DNA from: Alphaproteobacteria bacterium
GTDB taxonomy: Bacteria > Pseudomonadota > Alphaproteobacteria > Rhodobacterales > Rhodobacteraceae
Direction: 5' to 3'
Length of the DNA stretch: 64,000 nt
NCBI GenBank assembly: GCA_024280735.1
Contig: JAJRPO010000014.1
Span: 1-64,000 of the forward strand
Below the pieces are notes generated by a model. It was not told the DNA's origin, made no database searches, and was given only the letters and a program-made list of their open reading frames with translations. How positions within the stretch are numbered: the first letter of the stretch is position 1; every line of letters begins with the position of its first letter. This document shows, one piece after another, positions 33,675-43,315 of the stretch. Both the position numbers and the translations under genes were made by a program.

Positions 33675-34546
33675 TATCGCGCCGTTACCGGAATGCAGGG
33701 CGTGCCACGTGCCAATAGGGCGGAACACAGGGTGCGACTCTCGTCTTTGTTATTGAAACCGACGGCGCGCAGGCGGAAGAATTTGCGCCCCCCGGATTCA
33801 GCCGCCTGTACCAGACGTTTCTTGCCTTCCAGCAAGTCCTCGTGTTTGGCAAACAGCTTGCCCCATTCGCGTTTTGCCAAGGCGCTGCTGTCATAGGCCC
33901 CGAGTTGCACAAGGCGGGTGCCAAGGGGGACAGAGTCTACAAATTCATATGCCGCGTCTGGCAGGGCAGCAACAGCGGGTCGTATTTCGGTCAAGCGCAG
34001 AATCAGGCCCTCTGGGCGCGATGCGGGGCGCAGGGATTTTGACGGTGAAAAACGGGTGCCAGACAGGATACGCGGCGTTGGTTCTGCCGCAATTGGTGCA
34101 GCTTGATCCTGCACGATAGCCTTGGCGATCACTTCTGCCGCGGTTTCTTGCGGTGCTTGCTGTTTTGGGGGCGCAACGGGGGTGACAAGATTTGCGCTGG
34201 CCAGATCTTCGCTGCTCAACGGCTCCGGCACCGGGGCCAAAGTTACCGTATCAGACGGGGCCGCAACGCCGCCCTCCGATTGCACGGAATTGACCGCCAA
34301 GCCCTGATGGCTGGCTTGATCGCCACCGGGGTTTTCCGCCTGTACCCGTGCCGGGCCTTCCATGGCGCGAATTATGGGAACCTCGTTCGGGTCGCGCGTT
34401 CCCAGTGAAAACGCCCAATAACCAAAGCCCGCAATAACCGCCAGAGAGGCCCCTGCAATGGCCCAATTCAGGGCCATGCGGATTATTCCCATGCCCGCCG
34501 CTGGGGGCGGGGCGGATTCGTGCTGTATCTGTTTCTTCTTTGCCAT
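33674..34546 (-). CDS. SPOR-domain membrane protein
   Basis: A 290-residue bitopic protein. A cytoplasmic Lys-rich start is followed by a transmembrane segment (IAGASLAVIAGFGYWAFSL, about 29-47), a Pro/Ala-rich linker, and a C-terminal SPOR domain (about 215-290; VQLGAYDSSALAKREWGKLF). SPOR domains bind denuded glycan strands at the division septum. It lies between argS and nagZ, as in many Rhodobacterales. Confidence 0.9.
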   Translation of the reverse strand: MAKKKQIQHESAPPPAAGMGIIRMALNWAIAGASLAVIAGFGYWAFSLGTRDPNEVPIIRAMEGPARVQAENPGGDQASHQGLAVNSVQSEGGVAAPSDTVTLAPVPEPLSSEDLASANLVTPVAPPKQQAPQETAAEVIAKAIVQDQAAPIAAEPTPRILSGTRFSPSKSLRPASRPEGLILRLTEIRPAVAALPDAAYEFVDSVPLGTRLVQLGAYDSSALAKREWGKLFAKHEDLLEGKKRLVQAAESGGRKFFRLRAVGFNNKDESRTLCSALLARGTPCIPVTAR

Positions 34547-34627
34547 CGGGTTCGCCTCTTACCAGCACACAATATCCTGCGTGCTTAACTGCTCCAACCC
34601 CAAAATAAGCGATTTATCTCGCTTTTA

Positions 34628-36370
34628 TTACATTTTATCCATCGGGGTCACGCCTAGAATACCAAGACCTGCCGAAAGTACAACCGCCACTGAACGGATC
34701 AGGGCAATCTTGGCATGGGATGCGGCAACATTGTCAGCCTGCCAAAACCGCTGATCGGGGCTGGTTTTGCCCAGATTGTGCAGGCTGTGGTATTCTGACG
34801 CCAGATCAAACAGGTAAAACGCAATCCGGTGCGGTTCGTGGTGTTTGGCGGCAAGTTCCAGCATGCGGGGCCATTCACCCAGCTTTTTGGCCAGCGCCAA
34901 CTCCGCGTCATGGCCCAGGTTTGCCAGATCGGCATCCAGCAAAACGGCGTCGCTGACATCGACACCGGCCTCGATTGCTTTGCGCATCACCGACGAAATC
35001 CGCGCATAAGCGTATTGCACATAGAACACAGGGTTGTCTTTGGACTGGTCCAGCACCTTGTCAAAATCAAAATCCAGCGGCGCGTCGTTTTTGCGGGTCA
35101 GCATGACAAAACGGGTCACATCCGGCCCCACCAGATCAATCACATCTTTCAGCGTCACAAAAGTACCCGCCCGCTTTGACATCTTGAACGGCTGGCCGTT
35201 TTTGAACAACCGCACCAGCTGCGTCAGCTTAATATCCAGCGGCACGGTGTTGCCGGACAAAGCCGCCACAATCGCCTTGAGCCGTTTGACATAACCGCCG
35301 TGATCTGCGCCAAAAACATTGATCAGCTCGTCGTAGCCGCGCAAAACCTTATCGTGGTGATAGGCAATATCAGGCGCGAAATAGGTCCAGCTGCCATCGG
35401 ATTTCTGCACAGGGCGGTCCTGATCATCGCCAAATTCGGTGGATTTAAACAGCGTTTGCTTGCGCGGCTTCCAATCATCCGGCATCTTGCCTTTGGGGGG
35501 ATCGGTATAGCCCTCGTAGATCAGGCCCTTGTCGTTTAGCGCTTGCAAACAAGCCTCGATCTTGCCGGTGCCATAGAGGGATTTTTCCGAAAAGAACCTG
35601 TCCATCTTGACGCCCAACAAGGCCAGATCGGCGCGGATTAATGCCATCATCGCGTCGGTGCCGAAATTGCGCAAATCATCCATCCAGACGTCTTCTGGCT
35701 GGTCGATATATTTGTCACCAACCTTGTCTTTCAGCGCCTTGCCCACCGGAATCAGATAATCGCCGGGGTAAACACCTTCCGGAAAGGAAACCTCCTGCCC
35801 GTGGGCCTCCAGATACCGCAGATAGACCGAACGAGCGAGGGTGTCGATCTGGCTGCCGCCGTCATTAATCACATATTCACGGGTGACAGCATAGCCTGCG
35901 AAATCCAGCAGACTGGCCAGCGCGTCACCAAAAACCGCTCCCCGTGTGTGGCCCACGTGCAGCGGGCCGGTCGGGTTGGCAGAGACAAATTCCACATTCA
36001 CCGATTTGCCGGAACCCATGGGCGAGCGGCCAAAATCTGTGCCCGCCCGCAGCACCTCAGGCAGGATCGCCAGCCACTGCGCCGGATCCAGCCGCAGGTT
36101 CAAAAATCCCGGTCCCGCCACATCAACAGCGGTAATTCGCGCATCGGCCACCAGCAATTCCGCCAACGCTTGCGCAATGTCGCGGGGTTTCATGCGGGCC
36201 TGCTTGGCCAAAACCATCGCCGCATTCGTCGCCATATCGCCGTGCATCGCGTCGCGCGGTGGTTCCACCGTGACATTGGAGAAATCCAGATCGCTGGGCA
36301 AACTGCCCGCTGCCTGCAAGGTCTGCAAGCTGTCGAGCACGAGGGTTTTGATGTCGGCAAAGAGGTTCAT
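34628..36370 (-). CDS. argS: Arginyl-tRNA synthetase
   Basis: A 580-residue class I synthetase. The HIGH motif is within PTGPLHVGHTRGAVFGDAL and the KMSKS-like motif in GQPFKMSKRAGTFVTL. The N-terminal Add-1 domain binds the tRNA D-loop and the C-terminal DALR domain (from about 455) binds the anticodon. It ends in ILGVTPMDKM. It heads the argS-SPOR-nagZ-scpA-scpB cluster. Confidence 0.97.
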   Translation of the reverse strand: MNLFADIKTLVLDSLQTLQAAGSLPSDLDFSNVTVEPPRDAMHGDMATNAAMVLAKQARMKPRDIAQALAELLVADARITAVDVAGPGFLNLRLDPAQWLAILPEVLRAGTDFGRSPMGSGKSVNVEFVSANPTGPLHVGHTRGAVFGDALASLLDFAGYAVTREYVINDGGSQIDTLARSVYLRYLEAHGQEVSFPEGVYPGDYLIPVGKALKDKVGDKYIDQPEDVWMDDLRNFGTDAMMALIRADLALLGVKMDRFFSEKSLYGTGKIEACLQALNDKGLIYEGYTDPPKGKMPDDWKPRKQTLFKSTEFGDDQDRPVQKSDGSWTYFAPDIAYHHDKVLRGYDELINVFGADHGGYVKRLKAIVAALSGNTVPLDIKLTQLVRLFKNGQPFKMSKRAGTFVTLKDVIDLVGPDVTRFVMLTRKNDAPLDFDFDKVLDQSKDNPVFYVQYAYARISSVMRKAIEAGVDVSDAVLLDADLANLGHDAELALAKKLGEWPRMLELAAKHHEPHRIAFYLFDLASEYHSLHNLGKTSPDQRFWQADNVAASHAKIALIRSVAVVLSAGLGILGVTPMDKM

Positions 36371-36558
36371 AGCGCTTCCACGGGTAAGGGTTATGCCGCA
36401 AATAACACGGGTACTTCGCGGCGTGAAGCGGTAAAACGGGTGTAAAGAGCCGTGTTAGGGTCCGGTGGCTGGTAATTATTACTTGTTATGTAAATTGTTG
36501 ATCAATATGCTTGCCGTGAACTTGGGTGAACAATAATCCTAAAATAGGAAATTCTAAA

Positions 36559-37953
36559 ATGGACATTACATTCTTTGGACCAGATAATAATTTCGTTGCA
36601 AAAGCGATATCTGGCGACTCCTTCAGTTTCAGTAACGTCAGCTCTACAGGCGTTACCATTACAAATGACATAACGGAGGCGGTGACAGTCATTTCGGGCA
36701 CCGGTTTAACCTTTAATTTCATCGCGGGCACTGTGGCAGGTGGCACCGTCGAAAAAGTGGTCTTCAAGCAAGGCGGATCAGCCGTGGCGAGGTTCGAGAA
36801 CTTTAGTTGGAGTGCCGTTGCCTTTGTTGATGCCACTGTTAACGCGCCAATTGGCGACACGTCGGGTTTCAACGCCTTGATTGCTTTGCAGCCGGTGAAT
36901 TTTTTCGGTAAAGCAGCAAGCGCTGGTTTTTCGGATGAGGGGCTGGGACTCAACTATACAACAGTATTTACAGCCGAAGGCACCAATTTTGCCGATACTT
37001 TGAACGGTGGTACACAAAATGACTCGATCAGTGGCCGGGGCGGCGATGATTATTTGGTCGGAAATGGCGGTAATGATAAATTGGTTGGTGCCGCGGGCAG
37101 TGATAACCTGATTGGTGGAAATGGTCGCGACAATCTAAAGGGCGGCATCGGCAACGATATTTTGTATGGCGGCAATGGCAATGACAAAATGGACGGTGGT
37201 GACGGCGGCGACGTGATGCTTGGCGTTAAGGGCAATGACAAAATGGATGGTGCCGGCGGCAGCGACGTGATGTTTGGCGGCAAAGGCAAAGACAAAATGA
37301 ATGGCGATGCCGGCAATGACACGCTGAACGGCGGTGCGGGCAGCGATCGGCTCGATGGCGGGGGCGGCGATGATACCCTGAATGGCGGCGGCGGTGCGGA
37401 TACCATTCTGGGCGGTTCCGGTGACGACAAAATGATTGGCGGCAAAGGCAATGATCTTATCATCGGTCAAGATGGCGAAGATTCCATTAATGGTGGCGGT
37501 GGCAAGGACGGGCTGAGTGGCGGCGAGGGGGCAGATGAAATATTTGGCGGCGCGGGCGATGATACGATTCTAGGCGATGACGGATTTGACGAGCTGTTCG
37601 GCGGTGGCGGCGCGGATATTCTGCATGGCGGATTTGGCATTGATACAATGACCGGTGGTGCGGGCGCTGACTCTTTTGTATTTGCAGAGGCAAGCGACAG
37701 CTTCCGGGGGGCCAATGCTGATAAGATCACCGATTTTCAGGCGGGTATTGACGAGATCGACCTGTCCGGGATGGTTGCCGGCGGTCTGACCTTTATTGGC
37801 AGCGCTGCATTCAGCAATGTGGCGGGGGAGGTCCGGGTTCTCGGCACCACAGATTCTAAAGTACTGATTGATGTGGATGGCAATGGTGTTGCTGATTCCC
37901 AGATTGATGTGCTGGGCGTGGTTGGGCTGATGGCGGATGACTTTGTACTGTAA
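36559..37953 (+). CDS. RTX calcium-binding repeat protein, predicted T1SS substrate
   Basis: 464 residues from an ATG at 36559 (TAGGAA upstream). Residues 1-140 are a beta-rich domain without a known family. From about 145 to 375 there are roughly 20 nonapeptide repeats G-G-x-G-x-D-x-U-x (GGNGNDKMD, GGAGSDRLD and similar), which fold as a parallel beta roll binding Ca2+. The end (ADKITDFQAGIDEIDLSGM) is typical of type I secreted proteins, whose signal is C-terminal; there is no N-terminal signal peptide. No secretion genes are nearby. The biological role is unknown. Confidence 0.85.
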   Translation: MDITFFGPDNNFVAKAISGDSFSFSNVSSTGVTITNDITEAVTVISGTGLTFNFIAGTVAGGTVEKVVFKQGGSAVARFENFSWSAVAFVDATVNAPIGDTSGFNALIALQPVNFFGKAASAGFSDEGLGLNYTTVFTAEGTNFADTLNGGTQNDSISGRGGDDYLVGNGGNDKLVGAAGSDNLIGGNGRDNLKGGIGNDILYGGNGNDKMDGGDGGDVMLGVKGNDKMDGAGGSDVMFGGKGKDKMNGDAGNDTLNGGAGSDRLDGGGGDDTLNGGGGADTILGGSGDDKMIGGKGNDLIIGQDGEDSINGGGGKDGLSGGEGADEIFGGAGDDTILGDDGFDELFGGGGADILHGGFGIDTMTGGAGADSFVFAEASDSFRGANADKITDFQAGIDEIDLSGMVAGGLTFIGSAAFSNVAGEVRVLGTTDSKVLIDVDGNGVADSQIDVLGVVGLMADDFVL

Positions 37954-37996
37954 CACTAAGAACTGTTTCAAGCTGTTGTGAAACTATAGGTTAAAT

Positions 37997-38025
37997 TGCC
38001 CCGCCGTCGAACTGGGCGGGGCAAG
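37997..38025. terminator. Strong hairpin between the convergent RTX genes
   Basis: TTGCCCCGCC at 37997-38006 pairs with GGCGGGGCAA (38016-38025) around GTCGAACTG. It sits between two convergent stop codons and may act on both strands, although no T-run follows. Confidence 0.6.
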
Positions 38026-38047
38026 GTTAAACTGGGCTAAATACCCC

Positions 38048-39238
38048 CTAAAGAAACAAAAAGTCGCTGTCGCTGAGGTTGGCCAGATCCTCGCCAAGGA
38101 TAACCACGCGCGATTCGCCAGAGAGATCAATTGCAACACCGCGTCCGGTGTCGCGCGCGATTGCCTCCACATCGGCAAAGCTGTCGATGCCCTCTACATC
38201 TATCACAATCACGTCGCCCTGATCGGCGTCAAAATCGCGGATCACATCGCGGCCTTTGGCACCTGCAAAGACAAAGTGATCTGCGCCTGAACCGCCTGTT
38301 AACTGGTCACGTCCAGCGCCTCCGGTTAACACATCGTCGCCATTGTCCCCAAACAGGCGATCCCGCCCGTTTCCGCCAAATAGTAAATCCTCGCCATTCT
38401 CGCCAAACAGAATGTCAGCACCGCGACCGCCTTTGATTTCGTCCCAGCCATCGCCCCCCAAAACAACATCGCGGCCGCGTCCGGTTGATACCAAATCATC
38501 CTCGTCCCCGCCAATAACCAAATCGCTGGCCGCTGTTCCCCTGTGGGTAATTGCGGCATTGATGTGGATCTCGGCGATTTGCGCGTTCGCTTGCGTGAAA
38601 TCGGCGGCCACGACATCAATCGGGTCGCCAAAAGCCCCTGTTCCGCCAAGGACGTTTTGATCCCCCTCACCCATAGGGTTGCCGCTGGAGCCGTTAAAAC
38701 CGGCGTGCAAGCGCACAACACCGTTTTCATCAACGCCGGTGTTTGGCCCTGTCTGGTTCAGGAAAGCGGCATCCAATTCGGTGTTCACCTCGGTTCCGGC
38801 GTCGTAAACATCGCTGCCCTGAAAAACCAGCGTTTGCGCCCCGAGAAAATTACCCGCGTCATCAAACAGCTTGAGCGCGGTGCCGTTGCCGACAAAGGCG
38901 TCGTTTGAGGGCAGGACCATGCCCGCCACACTGAAATACCCGTTGGTTTCGCCGTCAACCTCGATTGTTGCAGCCCCCCTTTCTTGTGGTGCAATTGGCC
39001 CGGCGGTCCCGGCGATCACCAAATTCTGGGCGTCACTGTCGGCGGCGGTCAATTCTGCGTTAATAGGGGTGAAGTTGCCGTCTTCGGCCAATGCTTCCAA
39101 ACCCGCGGATGCGGCGTTGTCGAGATCGAAAAGGTCAAAGCTGTTATCGTGAAAACCGGCCCAAAACGGGGTGGTAAAAGTGCCGCCGACGCTGGAGGTA
39201 TTATGCGCGACTACGCGAAGAGTGATTGGATCTGCCAT
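38048..39238 (-). CDS. Spondin_N-like domain fused to RTX repeats
   Basis: A 396-residue protein from an ATG with AGGAAAAAC upstream. Residues 1-200 resemble Spondin_N (LRVVAHNTSSVGGTFTTPFWAGFHDNSFD, then ASAGLEALAEDGNFTPIN), a beta-sandwich family mainly known from animal extracellular-matrix proteins and also found in bacteria. Residues about 240-330 hold 8 to 10 RTX repeats (GGRGADILFGENGEDLLFGG). It ends with a typical T1SS-substrate tail (GESRVVILGEDLANLSDSDFLFL). Adhesion or extracellular binding is plausible. It converges with the other RTX gene. Confidence 0.75.
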   Translation of the reverse strand: MADPITLRVVAHNTSSVGGTFTTPFWAGFHDNSFDLFDLDNAASAGLEALAEDGNFTPINAELTAADSDAQNLVIAGTAGPIAPQERGAATIEVDGETNGYFSVAGMVLPSNDAFVGNGTALKLFDDAGNFLGAQTLVFQGSDVYDAGTEVNTELDAAFLNQTGPNTGVDENGVVRLHAGFNGSSGNPMGEGDQNVLGGTGAFGDPIDVVAADFTQANAQIAEIHINAAITHRGTAASDLVIGGDEDDLVSTGRGRDVVLGGDGWDEIKGGRGADILFGENGEDLLFGGNGRDRLFGDNGDDVLTGGAGRDQLTGGSGADHFVFAGAKGRDVIRDFDADQGDVIVIDVEGIDSFADVEAIARDTGRGVAIDLSGESRVVILGEDLANLSDSDFLFL

Positions 39239-39353
39239 TTGTTTTTCCTGTTGTTTGAATCGTTTGGTTAGCGCAATTCATGATTGCAGCTGTGCTTTAA
39301 CAACGGTTTGGAAGAGGTTAAAAATCACTTTAACTCAAGCGAAAAAGAGCGCG

Positions 39354-39369
39354 TGTCATTCAGATGACA
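39354..39369. promoter_or_regulatory. Perfect inverted repeat upstream of the Spondin/RTX gene
   Basis: TGTCAT-TCAG-ATGACA lies 116 bp upstream of the Spondin/RTX start codon on the other side of the gene. It is a candidate operator, possibly for the AraC regulator nearby, but no second copy was seen. Confidence 0.35.
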
Positions 39370-39515
39370 AGAACTGTAATGTTTTCTTGGGAAGGAATGC
39401 AAAAGTGTTTGTGAACAGGGGGCTAGATATGCACCGAATTTTGGAATGCTGGCCAGGTCACGGAAACATCACCGATTTTCACGGCAAATTTTACAAATGT
39501 GAAGGGTGTTAGGCT

Positions 39516-39926
39516 CTAGGGCGTGTCATCCTTTCCCCCTTCGCACTGGCGCGCGCTTATTTTGCAGCCCGCGCCGTGACTTTGAGCGCAGCGATTGCGT
39601 AATCGACAGCGAAAAGTTGCAAGCGGGGTGCAAAATGAGCCGCGTCCCTTCGGGATTTCACAAAAATCCGCCACTTTAAGCGTTTCGACTTTGTGTTGAA
39701 ACGCCTTTTCCCGGTCTTTCGCTGACGCTCAAATAGGAATTGCGTTGTTTGATGAATTGACAAAAGTCGAAACGCTATAGGCCCAATTTCGCTTGAAAGG
39801 GGCAACCCTGTCTGCACTCAATTCCTTCTCAGCCAATGAAACCATTGGCCTGTCAGGCAGCGGAAGCAGAATTGACGGATTTTTGGCTGAAACCAGTGCG
39901 AAGGGGTAAAGGATGGCACGCCCTAG
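39516..39926. mobile_element. MITE with 30 bp terminal inverted repeats and CTAG target duplication
   Basis: The 403 bp body (39520-39922) has terminal repeats at 39520-39549 and 39893-39922 that match in inverted orientation at 28 of 30 positions, starting GGCGTG and containing TTCGCACTGG. Both ends are flanked by CTAG (39516-39519, 39923-39926), the target size and sequence of some IS5-group elements. A second inner pair, AGCGTTTCGACTTT (39679) and AAAGTCGAAACGCT (39763), is perfect. The minus-strand frame at 39557-39817 shows no transposase motif. The right CTAG supplies the TAG stop of the araC gene. Confidence 0.85.
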
Positions 39927-40744
39927 TTCTTGACCTGCGCCTGCCGGAAGGCCTTGGGTGTTTGGCCCAACTTGGCCGAGAACAGCCGCGTGAAATAGGC
40001 GGGGGAGGAAAAACCCAGATGATTGGAGATTTCCAGGATTTTGTGATCGGTATTCAGCAACATCATCCGCGCCTCGCCCAGCACCCGCTCTTGGATTAAA
40101 CGCGAGGCGGATTTACCGTTCACCTGTTGGCAAACACGGGTGAGATGGGTTGGTGTGACGCCCAGTTCCTTGGCATATTGTGACAGCGTGCGGGCGGAAC
40201 GGAAATCTTTCTCCAGCAGGTTCACAAACCCCTCCATCAAGCGCTGCGAGGCGTTTACTTTGGGGGATTTCTGGTGCTTTTGCGCCATACGGGCGACGTG
40301 AACCGACAACAGGCCAACAAGACATTCCACCGCCATATTGCGGCCCAAACCGTCGCCGCTGTATTCACTTGCCAAGCGATCAAAGCGATTGGCAATCTGT
40401 TTTTGATCCATCAAGTTGAGAATCGGCAAAAACACCGTGCGATTGGGCAGGCTGCTGCTGCTGGCCGGGTCTACGGCCACCACGATGCCAAAAACATTGC
40501 GGGAGAGTTCGAGTTTATGGGGCACATCATGGGGGATGAAAATTGCCGTATTGGGGCCAAAGCTGCGGGTTACGCCATTGATCATACAGCGCCCGTTGCC
40601 CTTGGAAATCCAGAAGAATTTATGCATTCCATTGCAGCTGTCAACCCGAAGTTCCGGTTGTGTCCCGCGTATGGTCCCAGCAAGTGAACCCACGAAAACC
40701 CGTTGAGGCTTGTCTTCCAGCAGAATCGGGAGGTCGGTGTCCAT
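39923..40744 (-). CDS. AraC-family transcriptional regulator
   Basis: A 273-residue regulator. The N-terminal part (about 1-150) is a cupin-like sensor domain; the C-terminal part (about 170-273) is the double HTH: LSQYAKELGVTPTHLTRVCQQ, then the signature ILEISNHLGFSSPAYFTRLFSAKLGQTPKAFR. The effector and targets are unknown. Its stop codon TAG lies in the CTAG of the adjacent MITE, so the C-terminus QVKN may have been altered by insertion. Confidence 0.92.
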   Translation of the reverse strand: MDTDLPILLEDKPQRVFVGSLAGTIRGTQPELRVDSCNGMHKFFWISKGNGRCMINGVTRSFGPNTAIFIPHDVPHKLELSRNVFGIVVAVDPASSSSLPNRTVFLPILNLMDQKQIANRFDRLASEYSGDGLGRNMAVECLVGLLSVHVARMAQKHQKSPKVNASQRLMEGFVNLLEKDFRSARTLSQYAKELGVTPTHLTRVCQQVNGKSASRLIQERVLGEARMMLLNTDHKILEISNHLGFSSPAYFTRLFSAKLGQTPKAFRQAQVKN

Positions 40745-40915
40745 GGTGTCCAGTTCGTTGTGCAGATGGGTATTGCTACACGATTGTTTGTGTGTGTCTA
40801 GAGCATTTTATTTTTTAAATGCGCCATTAACACCGCAATTCTTATGAGTGCGTCAGCAAAAAAACGGTGAATGGCGTTTCAACATAAGGTCGAGATGCGC
40901 CAAATAAATAATACC

Positions 40916-41863
40916 TTAAGGGCCAAATTGGGGCGTTTGGGCGGCTATTTCACGGATCAGTTCTTGGTTTTGACCGATGGTTTGGGCCGGAACGCGCTGC
41001 CAGCCCTTCATCCGGTTGCGAAACCAGGTCCGTTGGCGTTTGGCGTATTGGCGCGATTGCGCGCAGCCCTGTTCGGTGGCTTGTTCCAAAGTCATTTCAT
41101 CCTGCAAATAGGCAATCAATTCACGGGCGCCAATGGCCTGCATGGCGGGGAGGGCAGGGTTCCAGCCAGCATTTAGCACCGCGCGGGCTTCTTCCAATGC
41201 GCCGTTTTCCAGCATTTGGTGAAAACGGCGATCAATGCGGTCTGCCAGCCAATCACGGCCCGCATCCAGTACCAGAGTGGTCGCGTTGTCTTGGGGCACC
41301 AAGGCGGGCGGTGTTTGGCGATGCCAAGCGGCCAGACCGGTGCCGGTGGAGCGTAAAACCTCCCAGGCGCGCTGTACCCGCGCGGGGTTCAGGATGTCTA
41401 TTTGAGCATGGGTGTCGGGGTCGTATTCCAGCAGATCAGCCAGCATTTCAGCGGTGTTGCCGGATTCCCGCAAGTCATTGCCTTGATTGCGAATTTCCGC
41501 ATCAATCGGGGGGATTTCCGCCAACCCTTTGGTCAAAGCCGAGAAATACAATCCGGTGCCGCCGATGATGATCGGTCTTTGATTGTTCTCCTTGGCCACC
41601 GCCAGACAGGCCGCAACCTCGCGCAGCCAATGCCCCGTAGAATATTCCGCACCGCAAGCCACATGGCCATAAAGGAAATGCGGCGCACGGGCCAGTTCTG
41701 CCGTGTCCGGGCGGGCCGAAAGCACCTGCCAGCAGGCATACACTTGCAAGGCATCGGCGTTGATGATGATGCCCCCCGTGGCCGCAGCCAAGGCGAGCGC
41801 CAGCGCGGATTTTCCCGCCGCTGTCGGGCCTGCAATCAAGATGGGGTGCATTGGGTCGGACAT
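40916..41863 (-). CDS. miaA: tRNA dimethylallyltransferase
   Basis: A 315-residue enzyme transferring dimethylallyl to A37 of tRNAs that read UNN codons. The P-loop [14 protein letters not shown] is near 10, [14 protein letters not shown] follows, and [13 protein letters not shown] and the C-terminal [15 protein letters not shown] motif, which contacts tRNA, are clear. It diverges from pyrH with about 115 bp between starts. Confidence 0.95.
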   Translation of the reverse strand: MSDPMHPILIAGPTAAGKSALALALAAATGGIIINADALQVYACWQVLSARPDTAELARAPHFLYGHVACGAEYSTGHWLREVAACLAVAKENNQRPIIIGGTGLYFSALTKGLAEIPPIDAEIRNQGNDLRESGNTAEMLADLLEYDPDTHAQIDILNPARVQRAWEVLRSTGTGLAAWHRQTPPALVPQDNATTLVLDAGRDWLADRIDRRFHQMLENGALEEARAVLNAGWNPALPAMQAIGARELIAYLQDEMTLEQATEQGCAQSRQYAKRQRTWFRNRMKGWQRVPAQTIGQNQELIREIAAQTPQFGP

Positions 41864-41978
41864 CGAAGTTTTTTCTCGTTACTTTGCGCCTGCTTACCTT
41901 GAATGCACTGATTTTGCCATTGAAACAATCCAGCTTTTCAGACAGTTTACGGCGAATGCCACTTTACAGGAGTCGTAT

Positions 41979-42719
41979 ATGTCTGACGCCCCGCTTGCCC
42001 CCGAAAAACCGGCCTATAAACGGGTCATGTTGAAAATTTCCGGCGAGGCGCTGATGGGCGATCAAGGCTTTGGCCTGCATCCCCCGACGGTTGAACGCAT
42101 CGCGCGCGAACTCAAGTCGGTGCATGATCTGGGGGTCGAAATTTGTGTGGTAATTGGCGGCGGTAACATCTTTCGCGGTTTACAAGGCAGCGCGCAGGGC
42201 ATGGAACGCACCACGGCGGATTATATGGGCATGCTGGCAACCGTGATGAACGCGCTGGCAATGCAATCGGCGCTGGAGGCGCTGGATGTATTCACGCGGG
42301 TGATTTCTGCGATTCCGATGGATCAGGTTTGCGAGCCATATATTCGCCGTCGCGCCGTGCGTCACCTCGAGAAAAAGCGGATTTGCATTTTTGCGGCCGG
42401 CACTGGCAACCCGTATTTCACCACCGATACGGCGGCCACCCTGCGGGCCAATGAAATGTCCTGCGAGGCGATTTTCAAGGCGACGCAGGTAGACGGAATC
42501 TACGACAAAGACCCGAATGTTCACAGCGACGCCGTGCGCTATGACAAGGTCAGCTATAACGAGGTTCTGGCCAAGAACCTCAAGGTGATGGACGCCTCGG
42601 CGATTGCACTGGCGCGCGACAATAACAAACCCATCGTGGTGTTCAGCTTGGATGAACCCGGCGGTTTCGCTGGTATTTTGCGCGGCGAGGGGACATATAC
42701 CCTTGTAGGCGAATTTTAG
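41979..42719 (+). CDS. pyrH: UMP kinase
   Basis: A 246-residue amino-acid-kinase-fold enzyme that phosphorylates UMP to UDP. The ATG at 41979 has CAGGAG upstream; an open frame from 41703 is not used. Motifs: [43 protein letters not shown], and [13 protein letters not shown]. First gene in the long envelope operon; frr follows after 12 bp. Confidence 0.97.
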   Translation: MSDAPLAPEKPAYKRVMLKISGEALMGDQGFGLHPPTVERIARELKSVHDLGVEICVVIGGGNIFRGLQGSAQGMERTTADYMGMLATVMNALAMQSALEALDVFTRVISAIPMDQVCEPYIRRRAVRHLEKKRICIFAAGTGNPYFTTDTAATLRANEMSCEAIFKATQVDGIYDKDPNVHSDAVRYDKVSYNEVLAKNLKVMDASAIALARDNNKPIVVFSLDEPGGFAGILRGEGTYTLVGEF

Positions 42720-42731
42720 GGAGGCACGCAG

Positions 42732-43292
42732 ATGTCGGAAATAGAAATTGATATTGATGATCTGGAACGCCGGATGAACGGCGCCATGACTTCGTTGAAG
42801 GCGGATTTTGCGTCCCTGCGCACGGGGCGGGCCTCGGCCTCGATACTGGATACGATCATGGTGGATGCCTATGGGTCACAAATGCCGCTGAACCAATGTG
42901 GTACGGTGAATGTGCCGGAACCGCGTATGATTACCGTGACTGTATGGGACAAAGACCTGCTGATTGCTGTGGAAAAGGCGATCCGCAATTCCAACGTGGG
43001 GATCAATCCCGTGGGCGACGGCATGACATTGCGCCTGCCAATTCCCGAGTTGAACGAGGAGCGTCGGCTGGAACTTGCCAAAGTGGCCGGTGGTTTTGCC
43101 GAAAACGCCCGCATCGCTGTACGAAACGTGCGCCGTGATGGTATGGACCAGATCAAGAAGGCCAAGAACGACGGCATGGGCGAGGATGATCAGAAAATTT
43201 GGTCTGACGAAATTCAGGACATGACCAACAAGTCCATTGCCAACATCGACAAGGCTGTTGAGACCAAACAAGCAGAGATCATGCAGGTTTAA
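42732..43292 (+). CDS. frr: Ribosome recycling factor
   Basis: A 186-residue protein that, with EF-G, splits post-termination ribosomes. Typical segments are [38 protein letters not shown] and [25 protein letters not shown] precedes the ATG. Order pyrH-frr-uppS is widely conserved. Confidence 0.97.
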   Translation: MSEIEIDIDDLERRMNGAMTSLKADFASLRTGRASASILDTIMVDAYGSQMPLNQCGTVNVPEPRMITVTVWDKDLLIAVEKAIRNSNVGINPVGDGMTLRLPIPELNEERRLELAKVAGGFAENARIAVRNVRRDGMDQIKKAKNDGMGEDDQKIWSDEIQDMTNKSIANIDKAVETKQAEIMQV

Positions 43293-43315
43293 CCTGCGAG
43301 GCAGTAAGGCGAATA

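Noticed and set aside
37050-37463. Pro/Ser-rich minus-strand ORF in the RTX gene
   Set aside because: Artefact of reading the Gly-Asp repeat DNA backwards.
37020-37680. Tandem-repeat DNA mistaken for a CRISPR or satellite
   Set aside because: The periodicity is the 27 bp coding unit of RTX nonapeptides.
39557-39817. 86-residue ORF inside the MITE
   Set aside because: No transposase motif; it spans the inner inverted repeats and is likely a fortuitous open frame.
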